64,000 nucleotides of DNA from Mactromeris polynyma (taxonomy: Eukaryota; Mollusca; Bivalvia; Venerida; Mactridae): the NCBI GenBank assembly GCA_032209605.1, contig JASFXZ010000010.1, forward strand, positions 8,205,385 through 8,269,384. The letters run 5' to 3'. A program made the translations under genes and the position numbers. The notes beneath the pieces are model-generated. The model saw nothing but the letters and a program-made list of their open reading frames with translations. It did not search any database and had not been told where the DNA came from. This document shows positions 1 through 12,100 of this stretch, one piece after another. Every line of letters begins with the position of its first letter. Position 1 is the stretch's first letter.

Positions 1-18
1 AGTCTATGATATACATAC

Positions 19-168
19 CTGTTTTCTATATGGAGTGATTACACCTATATCATCACAGGATATTTGTATATTGTCATCATGAAGAACAGACTGTAAATAT
101 TTCACAACCTCAACAGTTTCCATTGGATTGAACCATGATGGACTGTTACCCTCCCTCAAATCTTCACC
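19..168 (-). CDS. MOV10L1: MOV10L1 coding exon 18 (last in window)
   Basis: 150 nt, phase 0 to phase 0, residues 931-980. Contains SPSWFNP and GVITPYRKQ, which come before motif V in this family. The acceptor is TTGCAG and the donor CAG|GTATGT. The following exons lie left of position 1. Confidence 0.95.
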
Positions 169-3100
169 CTGCAATGATACAAAGTTCCAAGCAAACATGT
201 CACAGACACAATGTAATGACTTTAGAGATCATAAGTATTAATACTTAAGACCCAGGTTCGAATCTCCGTAGCGCCATTGACCGATTTTTCATGTTCCTCA
301 AACATGACTTTATTAAAGCAAATACAGAATAAGGTGTTTCAAGCACTTAATAATGATATAAATTAACTGAACATAATGATATTTTAGAGCCAATATTTTT
401 AGAAATATGATCAACTTTGTAATGTAAATAATGTATTCCTTTCACAAACTGACATTCATAGTCAGAAATAATCATTCTTGCAAATTAATGGTTGGACATT
501 AGAGTCCAAGGATGCATTCTCTTATAAAAATGTCTGAAACAATTATCTAAAATGAGATATTCTGAACTAAGTAATTCCAGTATATTTGCACATGGACAGC
601 AAGGAGGCTGCCAAGAATCTACATACTGCCTGTCCTAACATGTTCAATATTCTATACACAATGCTAAATGGTTTTAAGCGCTTGTCCCCTAACATGATAC
701 TTTTCTACTTTTTATCACTTACATCATGATTCAAAAATTACAAAAATGTAGTAAAAAACTACGATATAGTCAACTATTCATGCATTTATTTAACAGTAGA
801 CACAACTTATTTCTTGTAATAGCTCAAAACTAAAGTGTCTTACTATATTAACAGTTCAATGCAGTATTCGTAGGGTTAAAATAATTATTTCGATAATTTA
901 GAACCAGAATGTATCTATAAAACATGTCTATTAATCAGAAGTCTTACCCTAACACCATGGAATATTACAGGCACATGTCTAGCCGGAAGACGATCCCAGT
1001 CACAGAATGTGTGAGTAAGACTCGGATCAGCTTGTACTATTAATTCATCATTATAGAACAGCCTTGATGGTAAACTGAGTATGTCTTCATGTGATCTATA
1101 ATTATCTACAAGTTTAGTTACCTGAAAAAATGAAACAAACACACCATTGAAAATGTTCACAGGGTACTATTGAACCATTCTCACATTATGAAGCAAACAT
1201 AAGAGCATACTACAGAAGACAATTTTCCATGGTAAGTATACTGAATTGTTGTAAAATGTGAATTAATTAAGACATTTTTAGATCTAAGTGATCAGGAGGG
1301 ACAGGGGAGATAATCAGATTAAAGACTACCAACAATTTATGTACATTTATTCAGCTAGAATAAGAAATTGTAATCAGAAGCTATGTTTAAATTTTCAATG
1401 AAAACAATATTTTACAGACTTAAAATTATTACCAGTAACGGGTCATATGCTCCATGATTGGCAAACTTCTGTTCATCTCTTTCATATATGGGCGTATTTA
1501 TCAATCTCTCTAATAATGATATCTGGAGACCATAGGTTTTGGCAAACTTCGACATAAGAACTGGTCCTAACTGCTGTGGGTCTCCCGCAAGTATTATCTG
1601 AGATTAAAAAATGCATTTATTTGTAAGAAACTTTGCAGAAAGAGAATCGGTAATCAATAAATTGTCAGAAAGATTTGTTTCTGACAAAGTTACAAAGTAT
1701 TCATTTACAGTTATATTATGGTTCGGAGAAGAAGCTGCATCAATGTCACATAAATACCATTGGAAACATTGTCTGTAAATGTCTACAAATGACAAAAAAT
1801 CTCATATTTAATTTACAAAATAAAATAAGACATTTTCAGTGGGAATCAGGTTATATCAACATTACCATTACCAAATATATATCACTTTCATATGCATTTA
1901 TTTTATATTGGGAGCAATTCCTCTTGAAGTGTGTCAGTAATAATACTTCTATTATACATTCCATACAACACTAGATTAAAAGCGATTTTGAACACTAATC
2001 TAACTTTTAAAAATATCATATGTTATCAATGACTTAGTCCAGCAGGTGAGATGTAAACATTTATTAAAAGAAAGATTACTACAGATATTTAAACAAACTT
2101 AACACTCATTGAATTTCAAGTTACCTGGCCCTGAGTTTGTGAGACAAGACAAGATGAAATCAAGGCTTCTGGCTCAGTTGCCTGTCCTGCCTGAAAACAC
2201 AACATACATTATCATAGTCTAGCAGATTAACCACCAATATTTAATAACGGAAATAATATTAGCAACACTTGGTAGTATGAACAATGAGCATGTTAAGAAT
2301 TTAAAAAATAACAACAAATAAAATTAATAAGGAAAATTGCACTACAAGTATCTTTAATAGGCAGTTTCAAGTAATTTGACTACTTTTCTAGATACTATAA
2401 TCATGCCTGGTGGTTATGTCTACCAATGTCTCAAAGTTTTAACTTATAAATCCAAAGCATTTTTTTTATTTTTAGAAGTATAGTATAGAGTATGAACCAA
2501 GGGAGACAATTATAAGTTCAGCATCAATTGCCAACGGAGACAATTTTCAGTTTAGCATCAACTAGGGCATTGAGTATGAACCAAGGGAGACAATGTTTAG
2601 TTAAGCATCAACTAGGGCATAGAGTATGAACCAAGGGAGACAATGTTTAGTTAAGCATCAACTAGGGCATAGAGTATGAACCAAGGGAGACAATGTTTAG
2701 TTAAGCATCAACTAGGGCATAGAGTATGAACCAAGGGAGACAATGTTTAGTTAAGCATCAACTAGGGCATAGAGTATGAACCAAGGGAGACAACTTTTAG
2801 TTCAACATCAACTAGGGCATAGAGTATGAACCAAGGGAGACAATGTTTAGTTAAGCATCAACAGAGAAGTAATATGATTATTATGAGCATTCAGTCAAGA
2901 GTGAACCTTTCTTTTTTTAACTGAAAGTGTTTCTTACCTCATCAACAAATACATGAGTGAAATGTCCAGCTTTTATACCCAGTGAGTAGAGTACACCAGC
3001 ACTAACACAGGTACTGATTATTATCCTATACCTAGATGCTAGATCCATATTATTACCTGCAGTACAGTAAGGTAATATACTGTCGGGTACACCCTGAAGA

Positions 3101-6100
3101 AAAACACAAGAAAAACAGCATTAATAATATGGGTAACTAGTTAACCACTTAACATGCATCAATATTCACATCAAACAGGTATACCCGTAATAAAAGTATA
3201 ATTTTAGCTTTAAATCAATAGACATGAACAAATAAGACAGTAAATTACAAGTCTATCAATCAATTACAACAACACTATAGTTCATATAAATTCATTTAGG
3301 TAGTGAGAAGATTGCAAAAAGGACAGTTATTAAAAATGGAGAGTTTACCTCAATAGATCTTTGTAAAGCATTCACCCTAACCATGTCGGCCACATTTAAC
3401 AAACCGCTCTCATGTAATCTTTGAGCCTATAAACATAACAAAATAAGCATATACAAGGACAGTGTGATATGGTTTCTTCATGTATCTGACTTGTTACCAA
3501 CTGAATAGATAGTTCCCACATCTACAATATGTACCTCCCTTGTTCTAAATTGTCGGCCATTTTTTGATAGGCAAATTTCCTTAAAGTTTATGGGGAATAT
3601 AATGTAAGCGATGATAATCTAATCTGATATATAAAAAATAACTTATTCATTATGGTCATGCGAGCATTTGGCTCAGTAAGTTGAAGAAACAGTGGTTGTC
3701 ACATGCAAATTCTCCTATAAGGGCTTATTAGTTTTGAATATCAAAATGGCCGACAGTTAAGAACAAGGGAGGTAAATATTGTAGATGTGGGAACTAAGTA
3801 TTAACAAATCTTTTAACAATATCACTACTACAAAAGACAGTCTCATTATAAATCAAGTAAAAGAGATCACCAGAAATGAATTGATTTAATTTCCTAATAA
3901 AGAAAATGTCCACTTATGATTTACAGGTAGGAGCTACACAAACATGAAAGAAAAGTTGCAGTGAATTTTTTTTACCAACTCTTTTGCTGTCACATTAGAA
4001 AGTCATTTATCCAAATCAGACTGTCAAACAAGAATCAAGAGTAAAATTACGGGCACTTAAAATGAAACCAAGAGTAAACATAAGTGCAAATCGGAAAGCA
4101 ATTTTAAGATCATTCAAGTAAAACATGGGCTGAAAAGTTATCTCTCATAAATTTCAGTACATGTATAAGTGTTACACATTAATCTGTATCACTGATAGAA
4201 TGACAGATTACTTACAATAAGATCAGCAGCACTGTTTGAAGGTGCACATGCTATGATTCTGCTGTGAGGCAGTTTGGTGAAAACCTGCAGTATAGTTTCC
4301 ACAACAGTGATTGTCTTACCAGTTCCTGCAATTTATAGAACTTTTATATACACTCTGTGCATTTAACAACACAATCTCTTGTGTCTGCAAAGTAGCAATT
4401 CATTGCAAGTTTATTACATTATGTTGGTAGACAAGTGTAAATATCTAAATGAAGCCTACAAGATGAATACTGGCATGTCTAAAATAACAATCTTGTGAAG
4501 TTCTTGTCTTGTATTCCTACATACATTTGAGAAACACCATTATGCAAGTGTTCACATATACACCAGTATTTTTCAGCAAATATAACCATAATGTATAATT
4601 TTCACTACTTTTACAACATTTTTTACTAAGCAATATAATTCCTCTTCACAATCAAGCTTAACTTTAGAATGATTTGGACAAAGCCTATTTAATGGTAGCA
4701 ATACCATTTTTATATGTTTTTTAACTTGCTTTGTTTCACATTCATTGTATTTTACAGTATGTTATATGATAAAGGTCCTTCACAAACACACTAGACAAAA
4801 CTAAGCTTTACCTGGTGGACCAAATAAAATATAAGGCAAAGGTCTTCCCTGGCCCTGGACAATCCGCGTCACAGCAGATTTCTGTCGAGTATTCAGATGC
4901 ATGTTGAAGAATTTATTGGAACTATTTAAACTGCTAGGTTTGGATTTTGAAGCAATGCTGGTCAATGGTGATATTGTTTGCTGTTTCTTTACACACTGAG
5001 CTGGCTTAGACTCAACCACAGTAGGAAACAAAACTGAAAGAAATTCAACTGGTTAATCAACAATAAAGTTTACTACCATATTATTTAATCTAATGGTCGT
5101 TCATACCAAGAAAGAAGGAACAATTGTCAATTACAACTTTTAATTTCAATCCTCAAACAAAATGTCTTGTGAAATTTATGTACAGGCTTATCAGCAAACT
5201 ATAAAATGTCTGCTATTGTGATAACTTCTATCTAAAGAGTAATGCATGTATACATGATTTATGCTGTAATCAAATCAATATTACATCTTACTTTTTCTTC
5301 CCAACTTTAAAGCCATTTCAGTAGCTCGATGACATTTTCTCAACGGTCCCCTGAAATGTATGTAAAACAGAACATAGCTCACACATTGAAAGCTTACTTC
5401 TAAATCAAACTCTGGTACCTATCAATGAATCAATGAATTGTAACAGAAATCAAACTTAGACTTGTATTTTATTATCATATGCTTATGTCCCCAATATTAA
5501 TTGAATCCATTCATTCTTTAAGTAGTTATTGATCGAAAACCAATTTTTAAGTAAAAAAGGGCCATTACTCCTTCAAATACTGGTGAATTGTAACCAATAT
5601 CCATCTTGACCTGTATTTTATTATCCTATACGTTTGTGCTCAATATGAAATGAATCCACCCATCCTTTGAAGTGTTGTTGATTGGAAATTTGGGTACGGA
5701 TAGGGGTAACATTATCTATAAAACAGATAGACTTGTGCTGTTTCTAACCATCTACCAAGTCGTGTAGTCACATGTATAGCTGTATTACTGACCTGTTGAA
5801 TGTAAACTGTACATTGAAATCTTTGCCAGTATAAGTGCGATGGAAGTCTGGATTAAACTTTATCCGTACTTCATCTTTGAACACCTGAATCATAACAAAA
5901 ATATTTCTACATTCAGAACAGTTAAATGCTTCACTGCAGAACATACACAACAAAAAACATTAACACATTTGTCTGAATGTAATAGTGAAGTCAATATAAT
6001 GAGAAACTTTATTTTCTACCATTCAAGCATGTTAAGTGTATCTCCAAGTGACAGTGAGAGAACAACTAATTTAACAGAAGATAATCATTTAACATCAAAA

Positions 6101-9100
6101 TAGCTATTGCTAAGAAAGACTTGTTAAAGAATATCAAACTTGCATGAGAAATGTTTATATACTTGACGCTGTTAAAAACGCAACTTTTTATCTAAGCGTC
6201 ATTTTATAGTACCAACTGTCAAAAGCGTGTTACAGTCATCTATGTGTTAATTTTTGTTCAAAACTTAAGTAAACTCTAGACCAATTTTTTTAATTTCATT
6301 TTTGATTAATTTTATGAAATTATGTTTAAGAAATATTGAATATATTTGCCTTTGTAATGTCACTTTATCTATGTGCTCACTTTTTGGTTGCATTTTGAAT
6401 GGTATTAAGTATATTAGCTTTCACAATCTTTTTCTACCTCGTGAACATATCCTTCAAAGCAGGGTCCATCAGGGTCAGTGGGATCAGACAGTATCACCAA
6501 GTCTCCTATAAGCACAGACGGACGTCCTTCAGCAAGACCAGGGACTCCAAGACCAAGATATTCTCCAACATGCCGTAAACATACCTGAAAATGGAAATTT
6601 TTAACTAATTCAGGGGCCATAACTCCTTCACACAATCCTATCCACTTTCAAATTTTCTGAAATCTTATGACCATGTAGACTCTGGAGTGGTTCATAATAT
6701 TTGATCGAGCTTTGGATCAAGACAGTGTTACCAATACATGTATTTGACTGACAGCTGATGATGTACACAAGGAGATAACAACACTTCATCCTTCAGCACT
6801 TCCTGATCCAGATAGTTATAAACAAACTGATAACTGTACAGTACAAGGATAAACAGGAAGAGATTGCTAAACCAATAAGGCCACTCATCTCACCCTGTTT
6901 TTCATCTTTCTTTTTTTGATGTCATTGGGTTTAATGCCATTTTTAATATTTTCAGTCAAATATGGCGGCCAGTTGACCTAACCAGTTTTCTTGGAAATAA
7001 TTATCAACCAGTACTAACTTGCTCTTCTGCAAGCAAGTGACGATTTCTCTACATGTGGACGACGTGATCTCAGCCAGTGTCACAGAAGAACATATACTGC
7101 CCAACCTGGGAATCAAACCAAGAGCTGCCAGGTGACAGTCTGGCATTCTACCAACTCAGGTAACCGAGCGGACTCATCTTACCCTGTACAAATCAAATTC
7201 TCGTATATCAATGTCCATCTGTATTTCCTCTAAATGTAACAACAATTTGAACTTCTCTCTGTAGTTATCATAGGACAAAGCCTGAAATTGAGAAATACTA
7301 ATTGATTTCAATTAATCTTTTTACTGCCAATTTACCGATGGACATGTAAATTGCCATCTGTAACCAATTCCATAGACTCAACCTAAATTTGCCTTGCAAC
7401 AACCTGAAATGTTCAATACAGGCTGTAACAGAATAAGCTCAGGAAACAATATTGAAGTCCCAACAAAGGTCATAAATAGAAGTTTGTTTCAAACATCTGC
7501 ATTGTCGGCAACATTCCCATATTTAAGTTAACCCTCAAACTTACCCTGTCACTAGCCCCGCATACGTGTCTCTGTACTCCGACTTTTACACGCGTCTACC
7601 TAACAGCGACAGTATAAAGATGTGACGTCCGTGGCTGGACTACTTCGTCACATACTTATGTTGGCCCATCAAATAGTAAAAGACCCAATGAACGCCGCTA
7701 TGGGATTTACAACCTCTTCTGTAAGCGACGTCATTTCAAGAAAACACAACATGTGATGTCACTATTTGCAGGCAGGAAACAATATTTGCTCCATATGATT
7801 ACTTCGTTTTCATATTGCCATATGGGGCCAATATTGCTTAATGTCAGTACATGGTGACGTCACATGTGACGATTTCTAGAAATTACGTCACTTAAACTGC
7901 GCCGTGGTTATTGCGCTTGGTTTCCTTGGAAGCCTCATAACAATTAAATGTACATGAAGAATATGACGTCACTTACAGAAGAGGTTGGAAATTGTACAGC
8001 AGCGCTCAAATATAGATGCAAACAGCAGAATCTCCCATCTTGTCAACCAGTTACTTTAATCTAGTTTCTTGTGTTTTCGTTTACACTATCTAGACAAATA
8101 TGTCCATGAATGTCAAAACCTACAAAGTTTGCAAGATTTCTGTATTGTTGATGGCTGAAAACACATTCATACCTGAGAAAGGAAAGGAGCGAAGTCTAGT
8201 AAATTCTCGTGGTCAAGGACTAATTGTCTGAGATCATCAGGAACGTTATATTTAGGAAGTCTGTTAGGGTACTGTACTGTCTGCTTATTTCTGAAATCAA
8301 ACGCAAATAAATATTTTATTCCTTCAAAGCAGGAGCAATACAAAGTACTTACATAATGTTATGCAAATTCTAATACGCAAACAGATACACATCAGAATTA
8401 TCTAGCAGGCTGTCAAGTGAAATTCTTTCAAAAAGTAGGAATAAAATTTACCAAAAAGTAGGAGAAAAGTAGGAAAAGTAAGGTATTTGTACTAAAAAAG
8501 TAGGAGTTTTTACATACCTTTGTGCAAAAATTTGAATTACTCACAGACATAAATTTCTAACTAGAATACATCTTCATCAGACTAAAAAGACAGGTCTTTT
8601 GACTCTTATACATTTTTCACCTTGGCATGATCATTTTAAGTAAGCAGCCACAGGCCCACAATCTGCACCCCCCAGTCTGTACAGACTCATCAAGATGATT
8701 CCAGTCATCTATGCACTCCTAATTGATAAGATCCTACAAATATACTACCATTTTCTAACTATTAATATAAGGTCTCTGTGAGGTACACAATTTGAACCCA
8801 AAAAGAAGGAAATCTCAGGAATTTTGGACCAAAAAGTACGAAGAAATAAAAAAAATAAGGAAAATAAGCCTGATCAAGTTACAAACAGATAAATCTGAAT
8901 TAACCAGCTTATGAATACATGTAATACCACATTTTCATGGATCGGTTTTAAAGGTTTCTATTATATTTACCATGATAATCAGACCACCTCATATCTACAA
9001 CCAATTTTCGGCAGAATCAAGGGAAGGGTTTTAGGTAAGAAAAAAATCTCGATAGGGACTTTTCAATCGTCTAAGGTCGATACTTTTGATATGGGAAATT

Positions 9101-12100
9101 TTCTGTTCCATTTCAGGAATAACATTGCAGATTTCTCCAGAGATTCAGGCGAACTCTTAGCAAACTGAGAAGCTTCTGTACTGACAGTACTCAACCTCAA
9201 TCAGACCAGTGAACAAGAGAATTAATGATTTTTCCATCAATCAGTACAACAAGCCTATAGTTACTTGTTGGGTCTTTCTCCAGGGATCATCCAAGGTGTA
9301 CTTGTACGTTCGATATTGTTTCTATATCTATTGTATCCATAACGGCGATCTTGAACATAGGGTTCATTCTTCTCAACCATGGATAGAATAGGGTCAATTA
9401 TACTTGCAGTGATATACCGTCCAATTTTGAACCCATCGAAAGTCAAAACCATCAATTGTTTTTCTTGACCTTGTGAGCTGTAGGTATAAAACAATTATAA
9501 ATAAGATTATATATAGAGACCTGTCATTGGACAAAGAATATCTTAAAATAAAGTGTGCTTAAAACCGAATATTTTTCAAATTTATACCCAATTTAACATA
9601 ACTAAAATGAATATTGTTCAAATCTGATGTCATAAAGATTGATTACATACATGTATAATAACTGTTATGCTGTTTCAAAACTGTAAGGTAATACGCACTG
9701 AGTGAGACATCACCTTGAGTTTGAGGTTCAATCTTAAGAATATAATCAATCAAGATTCTGTATCATCGATCTACTAGTATAAAATTTATTATCACTTCAT
9801 AGTGTTAACTAAACAGAGATGAAAAAAATAATTCAGTACAAAGTGAAAAAATGGTTACTAAATTATTGTCACAATTCTTACATCCAAATGTCATACATCA
9901 GATTGTATGACATCAGTTAAGTAATAAAATGGTTTGGAAATTGCCAAATATTGGTAACTCAAGATTTGAGGGTGGCTAACATTAAAAAGTGTCTGTGTGC
10001 AGTCTCCCAACCAACTTGCCAAGAATATTATTTTGGCCGAAAGGTACTGATTTTCAAATAAGAATAATTACCATCCAGGCCTTTTCTATAGTTCCCATAG
10101 GTCAGACTATCTGACCCAAATATAAGAGTTTTTTCCCAATCAGAAAACAAATCCCAATCAAAAGCACCTACCACCGGCCATCCTACCATTCAAAACTTCA
10201 TAGAGTCAGGAGACTGCAAACAAAATTAATACTTCTTTAAGTGTAGCCTGGCTGCTAACAACTGCATGTACCCGGAACAAGTATGTTTGGGCAGATAATA
10301 AGATGACATATTGAATGTAGGACAAAATCCCCTCTGGACAAAATCCCATTTTGTACAAGGTGAACAAAATCCCCTTCATGAATTTTACAAGGCGGACAAA
10401 ACACCCTCTGATATTTTTTTCCACAGTGGACATAACATCCTTTAAAGTATTTCATGCCTTTGTTATTGTTGCAAAAATTAATAGATTCTTGTAGCTTGGA
10501 TTTTGAAAGACAACAGTATAAAATTGTTACTGTTTTAAAATGTTTTTCAAATGTGCAAAAAATATCAGAGTGTGTTTTGTCCTACTTGTAAAATTCATGC
10601 AGGGGATTTTGTCCGCCTTGAGCAAAATGAGCTAAGGGGATTTTGTCCGAAGGGGATTTTGTCTGTATACCTGAAATATTACCTTGCTTGAAGTACCAGA
10701 GTTATACATATGGATGTATTAGGAAGTAGTGTGATCTTTTCTCCAACTGAAACTGACTTACCATTTGTCTGAGTCACATCATTTACCTACAATGCAACAT
10801 ACAATAGTAAAATCTGGGGTCAGTTGTAGGTTCATTTTGAAAGCACTGTTAACAATTACTAATTAATATAAGATTCATCAATCCATCAGACAGATGTCAA
10901 ATTTATTTCATGAAATAATAGCATTGAGCTTCGTGTTTAGATAAATTGTCAGATACATTAGCTCGTTATATGTATACATAAACAAAATTTAATGAAATAT
11001 TTATGAACAGCAGAGAATAGAACAAAATGGTCATTTCCTGTAATTCTCTTTAAACATCAAACAAACTGTCCAAAAGATTTAATTTACCAATATGTGACAT
11101 TGACTCAAAAAATAAATAAATCAGGCAATATGTTCACCTTAGTTGATACAGAGTAACTGCACTTCAAAAAAGTGAGCTGATGTCTATGAATACATACCTG
11201 TATACCTGTTTTATGCATTCCAAATTATTCATTAAAAGTGCTCTGATCAGACAATTTGTATACTCTGAGTAATGTGGTTGGAAAAGGAGAAATGAATGTA
11301 TTGACTTTGGCGTGATGTCATCATCCCTCTATCTGATAATTAATAGACTGTTCAAGATTACCTGATTCAGCTCAATATTCCGGATTTCAATTTGTGAACT
11401 GGAAGCAGCCATGTGACACCTTAGGAATACTTTTGGTAGAGATCCACTATTTTTTACCCATACTTTTAATTCACTTCTTGTTCGAGTAGGGAGAGTTCCA
11501 AAATCTGTTTCCTTGGTAACAGAAACATCTTCCTTATCAGCCATCAACTCTTCGGTAAATGACTTCTGTAGTGGTCCATGAAGAACTTTTAAGCTAAAAA
11601 AAGGTATAAGTAGTGTACAACAGAATAAAAGAATGTTATAAAATGAATAAATCAGGTTTTACTGGTCGAAACAGTTGAAAACAATGTAAGATTTTATTAA
11701 TAACAACAAATTCAGATTACAAGTAGTTCTTATACAATGAAGAACGTTGCTTAAAGTATTTTTCATTATAACACTGGTAAACCAATATTCTCAAGAACCA
11801 GGACATACTTAGTAAGTTGCGGCTGATGAGAAGCTTCAACCTTTATAGCCCTCCATGACAATCGGCCTTGTACACTCTCTACAGCTTGATAATGCACAGC
11901 ATCCCACTTCTTTGGCTGGTATCCAGTCACTAACACATCCCCAGTATAGAATACATCCCCATCAATGTATCCATGGTCACCAAGTTCTCCTGATATGACG
12001 CCTTCTCCAGTTTTCTCACGTAATGGCTGCATTACAGTCACTGTACCACTCATTCCAGTTCCATCCTTATAATTCACACTGACTTTAACCCAGTCACCTT

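Noticed and set aside
1675..1974. 99-codon plus-strand open frame
   Set aside because: Lies in a MOV10L1 intron antisense to the gene, low-complexity AT-rich composition, no family resemblance.
6952..7146. 64-codon minus-strand open frame between MOV10L1 exons 7 and 8
   Set aside because: It lies entirely in the SINE body, so it is not an exon.
8911..9168. 85-codon plus-strand open frame in MOV10L1 intron 5
   Set aside because: No splice sites or homology recognised. More likely part of a dispersed repeat.
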